Of a DNA stretch of 21,670 nucleotides, positions 7,891 through 16,700 are shown piece by piece. Position 1 is the first letter of the stretch, and each line of letters opens with the position of its first letter. Both the position numbers and the translations under genes were made by a program. The notes below the pieces were generated by a model, which searched no databases, had not been told where the DNA came from, and was given only the letters and a program-made list of their open reading frames with translations. The stretch covers positions 1 to 21,670 of the forward strand of contig DJQL01000087.1 of assembly GCA_002437565.1 (NCBI GenBank), given 5' to 3'. Source of the DNA: Prevotella sp. UBA6387 (lineage in GTDB: Bacteria; Bacteroidota; Bacteroidia; Bacteroidales; Bacteroidaceae).

Positions 7891-9003
7891 TTACAGTTCG
7901 CTTTCCTTAAGTTTTTCCGCGTTCTCAGCTACAGTGAGATGGTCAATCATGTCTTGGATATTGCCATTCATGAACCCTTGCAGATCGTGGATGGTATATC
8001 CTATGCGGTGGTCGGTGACTCTGCCTTGGGGATAGTTATAGGTGCGGATCTTTGCAGAACGGTCACCTGTAGATACCAACGACTTGCGCCTGTTCTGTAT
8101 GTCGCCTACATATTTGGCGTGCTCGCGGTCGTAGACGAAAGTGTAAAGGCGGCTCAGCGCACGCTCCTTGTTCTTTGGCTGGTCGCGCGTCTCAGTACAC
8201 TCTATGAGTATTTCTTCTTCCTCGCCCGTTTCAGGATTCTTCCATGGATAGCGTAAGCGCACGCCGGAGCTGACCTTGTTGACGTTCTGGCCTCCGGCAC
8301 CGCTGGAACGAAAGGTGTCCCACTTTATCTTGCCCTCGTCTATGTGTACCTCAAACTTTTCCGCCTCAGGCAATACCGCTACTGTCGCCGCGCTGGTATG
8401 CATGCGGCCTTGCGTTTCCGTGGCCGGCACTCGCTGCACACGATGGACGCCCGACTCGTATTTCAGAGTGCCATAGACGTTGTCGCCACTAACGGCGAAG
8501 TCAATCTCCTTGTAACCTCCAACGGCACCCTCGTTGAATGAAGTCACGCTGACGTTCCACCCCTTGGAGTCGCAATAGCGTTTATACATGTTAAAGAGGT
8601 CACCGGCGAACAGCGCGGCCTCATCGCCACCAGTGCCAGCGCGAATTTCCATCTGTACGTTCTTGGCATCCTCGGGGTCTTTGGGCACGAGCAACAACTT
8701 AATCTCTTCTTCCAGTTTGGGTTGTAACGCCTCGTTGTCTTGCAGTTCTTCCCTTGCCATGGCTTTCATGTCTGGGTCGCCTTCATTCACAATGATGTCT
8801 TTCGATTCCTTTATGGCATTGAGACAAGCTATATATCGCTTTCGGGCATTCATGATGTCGCCAAGTTCCTTGTATTCTTTGGTCAGCTTGACGTATCTGT
8901 TTTGGTCGGAGATAACTTCTGGGTCAGTTATAAGTGTAGAAACCTCCTCGTAGCGAGCCTCAAGGCCGTCAAGTTTTTGCAGTATCGTGTTTTTTTCAGC
9001 CAT
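7891..9003 (-). CDS. prfA: peptide chain release factor 1
   Basis: Protein of 370 aa. It recognises UAA and UAG stop codons on the ribosome and triggers release of the peptide. The stop-codon reading motif is PAT (193-195, in VQRVPATETQGR), which marks RF1 rather than RF2. The catalytic GGQ is at 237-239 in SSGAGGQNVNKV, where the Gln is normally N5-methylated by PrmC. STGDRSAKIRTYNYPQGRVT near the C-terminus is also RF1-specific. A short extra loop after GGQ (NPETGEEEE, about 257-265) is, as I recall, common in Bacteroidota RF1. It lies 21 bases downstream of purM in the same operon. Confidence 0.97.
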   Translation of the reverse strand: MAEKNTILQKLDGLEARYEEVSTLITDPEVISDQNRYVKLTKEYKELGDIMNARKRYIACLNAIKESKDIIVNEGDPDMKAMAREELQDNEALQPKLEEEIKLLLVPKDPEDAKNVQMEIRAGTGGDEAALFAGDLFNMYKRYCDSKGWNVSVTSFNEGAVGGYKEIDFAVSGDNVYGTLKYESGVHRVQRVPATETQGRMHTSAATVAVLPEAEKFEVHIDEGKIKWDTFRSSGAGGQNVNKVSSGVRLRYPWKNPETGEEEEILIECTETRDQPKNKERALSRLYTFVYDREHAKYVGDIQNRRKSLVSTGDRSAKIRTYNYPQGRVTDHRIGYTIHDLQGFMNGNIQDMIDHLTVAENAEKLKESEL

Positions 9004-9024
9004 TAGTGTATGTTTCTTGTTTCA

Positions 9025-10188
9025 TTAATAGTTGAACTCTCCGTATTCCGACTTAATGGTTAACGAGCGCTTGCCTTCCTCAATATGGCCTATTACTTGC
9101 GCGTCGATGTTGAAGTGCTGGCTGATGGCGATAACCTTGTCGGCAACCTCTGGGCGCACGTAAATCTCCATGCGGTGACCCATGTTGAACACTTGGTACA
9201 TCTCTTTCCAGTCGGTGCCAGAACAGTCGTGTATAATCTTGAACAACGGTGGGACTGGGAACATGTTGTCTTTCACCACACGGCAATTGTCGTTAACGAA
9301 ATGCAGGACTTTTGTTTGTGCTCCACCAGTGCAGTGTACCATTCCATGAATCTCTTGGCGCATATCGTCTATTAGTTTCCTTATCACAGGGGCGTAGGTT
9401 CGTGTCGGTGAAAGCACAAGTTGTCCCGCGTCCACGTCAAGGCCGTCAATCTTGTCGGTTAGATGATATTTCCCACTGTACACAAGCTCGTTTGGCACCT
9501 CGTGGTCATAGCTTTCAGGGAATTTCTCGGCAAGATACTTGGCGAAGACGTCGTGACGCGCGCTTGTCAAGCCGTTGCTGCCCATTCCTCCATTATAGCA
9601 GTCTTCATAAGTTGCTTGTCCCGTTGAGCTCAGGCCAACTATGACATCACCTGGTTGTATGTTGGCGTTGTTTATTACGTTGCTACGCTTCATGCGGCAT
9701 GTGACGGTAGAGTCGACGATGATAGTTCTCACGAGGTCGCCCACGTCGGCTGTCTCTCCTCCGGTTGGCCAGATGCCGATTCCCATTTCGCGCAATTGTG
9801 CGAGAAACTCATCGGTTCCATTGATGACAGCGGAAATCACCTCGCCTGGCACGAGCATTTTATTCCTTCCTATGGTGGACGATACGAGAATGTTGTCCAC
9901 GGCGCCTACGCAAAGCAAGTCGTCGGTATTCATCACTACGGCATCTTGTGCTATGCCTTTCCAAACGCTCAGGTCGCCGGTCTCTTTCCAGTACATATAA
10001 GCCAAAGACGATTTAGTTCCGGCTCCATCTGCGTGCATAATATTGCAATATTCAGGGTCTCCTCCGAGCGTGTCGGGGATGATCTTGCAGAAAGCTTGTG
10101 GAAAAATGCCCTTGTCGATGTTCTTTATGGCATTGTGAACATCTTCCTTTGCGGCGGAGACACCGCGCATCATGTATCTATTGTTCAT
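9025..10188 (-). CDS. purM: phosphoribosylformylglycinamidine cyclo-ligase (AIR synthetase)
   Basis: Protein of 387 aa, longer than the roughly 345-aa E. coli PurM, as in related Bacteroidota. It closes the imidazole ring of FGAM to make AIR, using ATP, in de novo purine synthesis. Motifs include the ATP-site segment DGAGTK (54-59), QDAVVMNTDD (81-90) and WPTGGETADVGD (140-151), all landmarks of the PurM/PurL/SelD/ThiL fold. GSNGLTSAR and VFNMGHRME further on are typical PurM segments. It lies between aroE (8 bases upstream) and prfA, and purC is three genes away in the same operon, so two purine steps are co-transcribed. Confidence 0.93.
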   Translation of the reverse strand: MNNRYMMRGVSAAKEDVHNAIKNIDKGIFPQAFCKIIPDTLGGDPEYCNIMHADGAGTKSSLAYMYWKETGDLSVWKGIAQDAVVMNTDDLLCVGAVDNILVSSTIGRNKMLVPGEVISAVINGTDEFLAQLREMGIGIWPTGGETADVGDLVRTIIVDSTVTCRMKRSNVINNANIQPGDVIVGLSSTGQATYEDCYNGGMGSNGLTSARHDVFAKYLAEKFPESYDHEVPNELVYSGKYHLTDKIDGLDVDAGQLVLSPTRTYAPVIRKLIDDMRQEIHGMVHCTGGAQTKVLHFVNDNCRVVKDNMFPVPPLFKIIHDCSGTDWKEMYQVFNMGHRMEIYVRPEVADKVIAISQHFNIDAQVIGHIEEGKRSLTIKSEYGEFNY

Positions 10189-10196
10189 ATCTTTTG

Positions 10197-10937
10197 TTAT
10201 TTATTCCAGAATTCCCAACTTGCAAAGGCTTGCAATAATAGCATTTCCAATCCGTTTTTCACGATGGCTCCATTCTTTTTCCCTTTGCTTAGGAAAAGGG
10301 TCTCGTCGGGATTGTATATGAGGTCGTAGAGCAAGGTGTGGCTGTCCATGGCATCATATGGTAGGTTCGGGCACTCGTCGCTATGAGGGAACATACCACA
10401 AGGAGTGCAGTTGACGATGACATTATATTCTTTTATCATCTCTGGTGTTAATTCCTCGTATTTAATGGCTCCGCCTTTACCAGTCCTGCTCACTTTTAGG
10501 GTTTCCAATTTCAATGACTTCAAACCGAATTCGATAGCCTTGGACGCTCCACCTGTCCCTAAGATCAGAGCCTTTTTGTGAAAGGGCTCAAGCAGAGGCT
10601 CGATGCTGCGCGTGAATCCTATGACATCACTGTTGTATCCTTTTAGGATAGTCTTCTTGCCTTTGTGCTCTATCTTGATAACGTTGACCGCCCCAATCTC
10701 TCTTGCCTCCGGACTGAGACTGTCAAGGTAGCTTATCACTTTCTCCTTGTATGGGATAGTGACGTTGAGGCCGCGAAGCTCCGGATTGGTGTCGAGAACT
10801 TCCGTTAATTGTTCTATGGAGGGTATCTCGTAGTTCTCGTAAGTGGCATCTATGTTCTCATTCTGGAACTTCTCATTAAAATAGCTTATCGAGAATGAGT
10901 GTACCAGTGGATAACCTATCAGTCCGTATTTGTCCAT
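10197..10937 (-). CDS. aroE: shikimate dehydrogenase
   Basis: Protein of 246 aa from ATG 10937. The frame extends upstream to 11003, but that adds 22 residues that overlap menG and do not resemble the family; MDKYGLIGYPLVHSFS is a proper AroE start. It reduces 3-dehydroshikimate to shikimate with NADPH. Substrate-site residues include the Ser pair in HSFSIS (13-18), catalytic K64 (NVTIPYKEKV) and D104 (GYNSDVIGF). The nucleotide-binding loop is GTGGAS (127-132). The usual NADPH-selective NRTxxK patch reads SRTGKG here, a modest departure. At 246 aa it is shorter than the roughly 270-aa E. coli enzyme. It lies 31 bases after menG and 8 bases before purM. Confidence 0.92.
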   Translation of the reverse strand: MDKYGLIGYPLVHSFSISYFNEKFQNENIDATYENYEIPSIEQLTEVLDTNPELRGLNVTIPYKEKVISYLDSLSPEAREIGAVNVIKIEHKGKKTILKGYNSDVIGFTRSIEPLLEPFHKKALILGTGGASKAIEFGLKSLKLETLKVSRTGKGGAIKYEELTPEMIKEYNVIVNCTPCGMFPHSDECPNLPYDAMDSHTLLYDLIYNPDETLFLSKGKKNGAIVKNGLEMLLLQAFASWEFWNK

Positions 10938-10968
10938 ATGATGTATGTGTTTTTCGTGTAGATTGTGC

Positions 10969-11703
10969 TTATTTCTCGGCAAAATAGATTGTGCAAATGC
11001 CAAATGTCAGTCTTTTGAAACTCACCTTGTTGAATCCTGCGCTCTTTAGGATTTCCATCATTCGCTCTCCTTGAGGGAATGCTTCGATGGTAGCGGTGAG
11101 ATAACTGTATGCGCTTTGGTCTTTGCTTATTAGTCTGCCATAAATTGGCAAGATAGAGTGAGAATAGATGTGGAATAGTTGTCTCATGGGGAACGAGACT
11201 GGAGTGGTAAGCTCGGCGATGCTCAGGTGCCCGCCTTTTTTGAGCACCCTGCACATTTCTTTTAATCCTTTGTCAAGGTCTTGGAAGTTTCGTATGCCAA
11301 AGGCTGCCGTCACCGCGTCGAAACTGTTGTCTTCAAAAGACATTGCCATGCAGTCTTCTTTCTTGAATGCCACTACGTCCGCCAGTCCTGCCTTTTCCAC
11401 TTTCTGTCTTCCTATCTCCATCATGCCCTCAGAGATGTCGGCTCCTATGAGTTTTTCGGGCTTAAGCGTTTTCGCCGCGAGAATGGCGAAGTCGCCCGTG
11501 CCCGTGGCCATGTCGAGTATAGACTTGGGATGGAATGGCGCAAGAAGTTTGATAGCTTTCTTGCGCCATCCCTTATCTATGTCCCACGACAGGCGATGAT
11601 TGAGAGTGTCATAGGTGGGAGCGATGTTGTCGAACATCGCTTCCACTAATTTTCCCTTTTCCCCTTGCTTGTCGTAGGGTTTTATCTTTTCCTGTTCGTA
11701 CAT
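10969..11703 (-). CDS. menG: demethylmenaquinone methyltransferase
   Basis: Protein of 244 aa of the UbiE/MenG (COQ5) family. It uses S-adenosylmethionine to methylate demethylmenaquinone, the last step of menaquinone synthesis. The signature segment MFDNIAPTYDTLNHRLSWDI is at 23-42 and the SAM-binding motif I ILDMATGTGDFAIL at 62-75. AAFGIRNFQDLDKGLKEM and VLKKGGHLSIAEL are further family hallmarks. Because Bacteroidota normally use menaquinone, menG is preferred over ubiE as the name. Its ATG directly abuts the purC stop codon, so translation is probably coupled. Confidence 0.95.
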   Translation of the reverse strand: MYEQEKIKPYDKQGEKGKLVEAMFDNIAPTYDTLNHRLSWDIDKGWRKKAIKLLAPFHPKSILDMATGTGDFAILAAKTLKPEKLIGADISEGMMEIGRQKVEKAGLADVVAFKKEDCMAMSFEDNSFDAVTAAFGIRNFQDLDKGLKEMCRVLKKGGHLSIAELTTPVSFPMRQLFHIYSHSILPIYGRLISKDQSAYSYLTATIEAFPQGERMMEILKSAGFNKVSFKRLTFGICTIYFAEK

Positions 11704-12654
11704 TTATTTTCTTGTGGCAAGCCAGGCTTTCACGTTCTTCTCGATTCTCGCCGCTATGTCACCTTCCTCGGCAGCCTTGTCGAATTTCTCGCCAGTGATA
11801 TGCTCGTAGAGCTCGATGTATCTTTCTGACACGCTCTCGGCGTATTCATCGGTAATCTCCGGCATTTTCTGTCCAGGTTGGTTCATGAAGTCGTGCTCGA
11901 TGAGCCATTGGCGTACAAACTCCTTTGAAAGTTGCTTCTGTGGCTCACCTTTGGAGAAGCGCTCCTCATAGCCGTCTGCATAGAAATAGCGACTTGAGTC
12001 TGGTGTGTGAATTTCGTCGATGAGATAGAGCTTACCATCGCGCTTGCCGAACTCATACTTGGTATCGACCAGGATAAGTCCGTGCTTGGCGGCTATTTCT
12101 TGTCCGCGTGCGAAGAGCTTGCGCGTCCAGTCCTCTATGACAGCATAATCTTCTGCCGACACTATGCCTTGCTTGATAATCTCTTCCTTGGAGATGTTCA
12201 TGTCGTGACCCTCGTCGGCTTTTGTCGTAGGAGTGATGATGGGCTCTGGGAAACGCTCGTTCTCACGCATGCCATCAGGCAACTTCACGCCGCAAAGCTC
12301 ACGGCATCCGTTTTTGTACTCGCGCCATGCAGAACCTGTGAGGATGCCTCTAATAATCATCTCCACGCGAAATCCCTCGCATTTCAAGCCCACTGTGACC
12401 ATGGGGTCTGGCGTGGCGAGTTTCCAGTTGGGGCAAATGTCAGAAGTGAGGTCAAGAAACTTAGAGGCTATCTGATTGAGCACCTGGCCTTTGAATGGAA
12501 TGCCCTTGGGCAACACTACGTCGAATGCCGAGATGCGGTCGGTAGCCACCATTGCGATGATGTCGTCATTGATGTCATAAACATCCCGCACTTTACCATG
12601 GTAAACACTCTTCTGTCCATCGAAATGGAAATCAGTCCTTGTCAATGCTTTCAT
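11704..12654 (-). CDS. purC: phosphoribosylaminoimidazole-succinocarboxamide synthase (SAICAR synthetase)
   Basis: Protein of 316 aa. It joins CAIR with aspartate, using ATP, in de novo purine synthesis. Motifs are GKVRDVY (20-26), ATDRISAFDVVLPKGIPFKG (37-56), LILVDTKYEFG (193-203) and LIDEIHTPDSSRY (211-223), all strong PurC signatures. The length fits the longer PurC form rather than the roughly 237-aa E. coli one. The ATG lies inside the 3' end of phoH (23-base overlap), and the stop codon abuts the menG ATG, so it is embedded in the operon on both sides. No PurC-specific regulatory element is visible. Confidence 0.97.
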   Translation of the reverse strand: MKALTRTDFHFDGQKSVYHGKVRDVYDINDDIIAMVATDRISAFDVVLPKGIPFKGQVLNQIASKFLDLTSDICPNWKLATPDPMVTVGLKCEGFRVEMIIRGILTGSAWREYKNGCRELCGVKLPDGMRENERFPEPIITPTTKADEGHDMNISKEEIIKQGIVSAEDYAVIEDWTRKLFARGQEIAAKHGLILVDTKYEFGKRDGKLYLIDEIHTPDSSRYFYADGYEERFSKGEPQKQLSKEFVRQWLIEHDFMNQPGQKMPEITDEYAESVSERYIELYEHITGEKFDKAAEEGDIAARIEKNVKAWLATRK

Positions 12655-13621
12655 TTTGAGTATTATTTGATTTTAGCGAAGCTATCTTTTTGTCGTAAGC
12701 ATCGTATGCATTTACTATTCTTGTCACGAGCTTGTGTCTAACGATGTCTTTTTGGTTGAGGTTGACAATGGATATTCCCTCCACGCCATTCAATATTTGC
12801 AGTGCTTCCTTCAGACCGCTCTTTTGCTGCCTTGGAAGGTCTATCTGCGTCATGTCGCCAGTGATAATCATCTTTGTGTTCCATCCCATTCGTGTCAGGA
12901 ACATTCTTATCTGTGCTGGCGTGGTGTTTTGTGCCTCGTCGAGAATGACCACGGCATCGGAGAGCGTGCGACCGCGCATAAACGCCAACGGGGCTATTTG
13001 TATCACGTGCTTCTCCATCATGTCTTGGAGCTTGACAGTGGGTATCATGTCTTCAAGCGCGTCGTAGAGTGGTTGCAGATATGGGTCAATTTTGTCTTTC
13101 ATGTCTCCTGGGAGGAATCCGAGCTTCTCTCCGGCTTCCACTGCGGGGCGGCTTAGTATTATCTTCTTGATATCCTTGTCTTTCAGTGCTCTTACCGCAA
13201 GGGCTATGCTGAGATAGGTCTTCCCGGTTCCAGCTGGTCCCACGGCGAATATCATGTCGTTTTTCTCGAAGGCATCCACAAGGGCTTGCTGGTTTTCTGA
13301 ACGGCTTTTTATTGGCCTGCCCGATATGCTGTAAACCAATACATCTTTCGTGGCATCGGCCTTTGTCTTTTGCCCATTGGCTATGTCGAGTATGTCTTCC
13401 TCGGTTATGGTGTTGTATTTGAGGACATGCTTCCTCATGTTTTCTATGTCCTCTTCAACTTTTGCCATGTCTTCTTCGTCGCCGAGTAATCGCAGCACGT
13501 TGCCCCTTGCCGCTATGCGCGTCTTGGGGTATAGCGACTTGATCATTTGCAGATGGCCGTTGTTGACCCCATAGAATGTCACTGGGTCAATGTCTTCAAG
13601 TACGATGTGTTTCTCTATCAA
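12632..13621 (-). CDS. phoH: PhoH family ATPase
   Basis: Protein of 329 aa with this start. There is no in-frame ATG upstream before a stop; I prefer TTG 13621, giving an N-terminus of M-IEKHIVLEDIDP, which resembles other Bacteroidota PhoH proteins as I recall them. A TTG at 13654 would add 11 residues. PhoH is a P-loop ATPase of RNA metabolism, often linked to phosphate stress and to YbeY/YbeZ; its exact role is unsettled. The Walker A is GPAGTGKT (128-135) and the Walker B is VVILDEAQN (224-232). MIITGDMTQIDLP and NLNQKDIVRH are conserved helicase-like segments. A KH-like N-terminal domain (about 1-75) is typical. It is the first gene of the long operon and overlaps purC by 23 bases. Confidence 0.93.
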   Translation of the reverse strand: MIEKHIVLEDIDPVTFYGVNNGHLQMIKSLYPKTRIAARGNVLRLLGDEEDMAKVEEDIENMRKHVLKYNTITEEDILDIANGQKTKADATKDVLVYSISGRPIKSRSENQQALVDAFEKNDMIFAVGPAGTGKTYLSIALAVRALKDKDIKKIILSRPAVEAGEKLGFLPGDMKDKIDPYLQPLYDALEDMIPTVKLQDMMEKHVIQIAPLAFMRGRTLSDAVVILDEAQNTTPAQIRMFLTRMGWNTKMIITGDMTQIDLPRQQKSGLKEALQILNGVEGISIVNLNQKDIVRHKLVTRIVNAYDAYDKKIASLKSNNTQNESIDKD

Positions 13622-13682
13622 TGTGCTATTGTTGTGCTTTGCTTGGTTAACCAATAAGTTAAGTATAATTATAATTATGGTG

Positions 13683-13690
13683 CAAAATTA
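13683..13690 (-). promoter_or_regulatory. -7 promoter element for the phoH-to-pyrF operon
   Basis: On the minus strand this reads TAATTTTG, matching the Bacteroidota TAnnTTTG element. The predicted transcription start, near 13676, is about 55 bases ahead of the preferred TTG start of phoH and 22 ahead of the alternative. It lies between the secA terminator and phoH, where a promoter for the operon is needed. No clear -33 element was found. Confidence 0.5.
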
Positions 13691-13725
13691 CTGTTTTTCC
13701 TTGATATATCATCATTTTATCGCAA

Positions 13726-13770
13726 CTAATAAAAAAAGTACGGGCATTGTCTCTTCCAGACAATGCCCGT
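13726..13770 (-). terminator. intrinsic terminator of secA
   Basis: Perfect 13-bp stem: ACGGGCATTGTCT at 13740-13752 pairs with AGACAATGCCCGT at 13758-13770 around a 5-base loop. On the minus strand it is followed within two bases by seven Ts (the A-run at 13731-13737). It starts 24 bases after the secA stop codon, so it is a textbook Rho-independent terminator for secA and separates it from the phoH operon. Confidence 0.9.
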
Positions 13771-13794
13771 GGCTTATCTAAGTGCAATGTATGC

Positions 13795-16700
13795 TTATAT
13801 CAATCCTTTACCATGGCAGTTTTTGAATTTCTTGCCGCTACCGCATGGGCATGGGTCGTTTGGGCGTGGCATTTTCTCACGGACGATAGGCTCGTGCTTT
13901 TGCTGCTGTGCCGCACCCTCACGAGTGTCTTGCATGGCCGCGCGACGTTGTGCCTCTTCCTGGGCGTCAAGGTCTATCTTCTGCTCATTGTACCTTTGCT
14001 GATGCTCAACGGCCTTTGCTTCTTGCACGGGAGCTTGCTGCATTGGAATCTGTCCGCGTGTGAGGAACGAGGCAATGCGGTTGTTCATGTCATCAATCAT
14101 GGAATCCCACAGCTTGGCACTCTCCAACTTGAACACGAGGAGAGGATCTTTCTGCTCGTACGACGCGTTCTGCACAGAGTGGCGCAATTCGTCAAGCTGG
14201 CGAAGGTTCTCTTTCCAATCGTCATCGATGATGTGGAGCACGACGAACTTCTCAAACTCTTTCACGATGTTTTTTGCCTCTGTCTCGTATGCTTCCTTGA
14301 GATTGACACGAAGCTGTACGACATGGCGGCCATCGGTGATTGGTATGAGTATGAACTGATAAACGTTGCCTTGGTTCTCGTAGACATCCTTGATTACGGG
14401 GTATGCGTCCGACTGTATTCGGTCTGTCTTGCGCTTGAAGGCTGTCATTGCGGCCTGGAACGCGTTCTCCTCAAGCTCTCCACGTTCAGTGTTCTCGAAT
14501 TCCTCCTCAGTGAAAGGCACTTCCATGGCGAGTATTTGCAAGAATTGCTCCTTGCATCCGGCGTAGTCGTTTTTCTCTATGATGTTTACCACGCGATCCC
14601 AGATTATGTTGGTGATATCCATTCCGATGCGCTCACCCATGAGGGCGTGGCGGCGCTTCTCGTATATCACGGTGCGCTGCTTGTTCATCACGTCATCATA
14701 TTCGAGAAGGTTCTTGCGTATGCCGAAGTTGTTTTCCTCTACTTTCTTCTGGGCGCGCTCAATACTCTTTGAAATCATGGGGCTTTCTATTCGTTCGCCA
14801 TCCTCGAAACCGAGACGGTCCATGACGCGCGCTATGCGCTCTGAGCCGAATTTGCGCATGAGCTCGTCTTCGAGCGACACGTAGAATACGGATGACCCTG
14901 GGTCGCCCTGACGTCCTGCGCGGCCACGAAGCTGGCGGTCAACACGGCGGCTCTCGTGACGTGTCGTGCCGATGATGGCCAGGCCACCGGCCTTCTTCAC
15001 TTCTGGAGTGAGCTTGATATCTGTGCCACGGCCAGCCATGTTTGTGGCGATGGTTACGGCTCCAAGCAAGCGCTCCTCATTGTGTATGAGGCTCTCCGCG
15101 CTCTTGCCTATGAGCTCGGGATCCGACTTCTTCTTATGTCCCGTGGCATCATTGATAAGTGATTGCTGGTAACGTATGGCTGAAGGCTTGTCGGTGAACG
15201 CCTTGCCGTCGGAGACGATATACACTTGCCCCATCGTGCTCTTTCCTGCCTCGGCTACGATCATGGCCTCTTTTTGGTGAAGTTTGGCGTTGAGCACATG
15301 GTGCGGAATCTTTCGCATGGTCAGCATCCTTGAGAGCAACTCGGATATTTCCACAGACGTTGTGCCTACGAGACATGGGCGTCCGCTCACTCTCATTTCC
15401 TCAACCTCCTCGATTACGGCAGCGTATTTCTCTCTTTGTGTCTTGTACACACGATCCTCAAGATCCTTACGCGCTATTGGGCGGTTGGTGGGAATCTCAA
15501 CCACGTCGAGCTTGTATATGTCCCAAAACTCTCCTGCTTCCGTTGAGGCCGTACCAGTCATGCCGGCGAGCTTGTGGTACATGCGGAAGTAGTTTTGCAG
15601 CGTGATGGTCGCGAAGGTTTGTGTTGCGGCCTCCACCTTTACGTGCTCCTTTGCCTCAATGGCCTGGTGCAGTCCGTCGCTCCAGCGGCGGCCTTCCATT
15701 ATACGTCCAGTCTGCTCGTCTACGATTTTGACCTCGCCATCAATGACCACATACTCGTCGTCCTTGTTGAACATGGTGTAAGCCTTGAGCAGTTGCTGCA
15801 ATGTGTGTACGCGCTCGCTCTGAACGGCGAAGTGCTGCAGTAAGCTGTCTTTCTTGTCGAGCCGCTCCTGGTCGCTGAGATCTTTCTCGTTCTCCAATGC
15901 GGAGAGCTCCGAGGCGATGTCGGGCAACACGAAGAGATCCTTGTCGTGTACCTGGTTGGCGAGCCAATCGACGCCCTTGTCGGTAAGATCGGCGGAGTTC
16001 ATCTTTTCGTCTACCACGAAATACAATGGCTTTACGGCCTCCGGCATTCGGCGGTTGTTGTTTTCCATGTATATTTCCTCGGTCTTCTGCATTCCGCTCT
16101 TTATGCCCTCCTCGGAGAGATATTTGATTAGGGCCTTGTTCTTTGGCAGGGCCTTGAACGAACGATAGAGGCTGAGGAATCCCTCGTCGAGCAGCTGCTG
16201 TGCCTTGTTCTTGTCTGTTTCTTGGCGGCCGGCGTTTATCTTCTGGCGTGCTTCGGCAAGCAGCTCGGTAGCCTGCTTGCGTTGCACTTCATACAGTCTT
16301 TCCACGAGAGGCTGATACTCCTCGAACATTTGGTTCTCGCCCTTTGGCACGGGACCTGATATGATAAGAGGTGTACGCGCGTCGTCTATGAGCACGGAGT
16401 CCACCTCGTCCACGATGGCGAAGTTGTGACGGCGCTGCACGAGGTCGTCGGGTGAAAGGGCCATGTTGTCACGGAGGTAGTCGAAGCCGAACTCGTTGTT
16501 GGTGCCGAAGGTGATGTCGGCTTGGTAAGCCTTGCGGCGTTCCTGTGAGTTAGGCTGATGCTTGTCGATACAGTCTACTGACAATCCGTGGAACTCGTAG
16601 AGCGGCCCCATCCATTCAGAGTCACGCTTGGCGAGGTAATCGTTTACCGTCACCATGTGTACGCCATTGCCTGTGAGGGCGTTGAGGAATACTGGCAGGG

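Noticed and set aside
10938..11003. 22-residue N-terminal extension of AroE
   Set aside because: It overlaps the end of menG and is not AroE-like; MDKYGLIGYPL is the family start.
13747..14772. 341-codon open frame on the plus strand opposite the 3' part of secA
   Set aside because: It is antisense to clearly conserved SecA sequence. The translation is rich in Leu, Val, His and Cys, as expected of a mirror frame, and starts inside the secA terminator hairpin.
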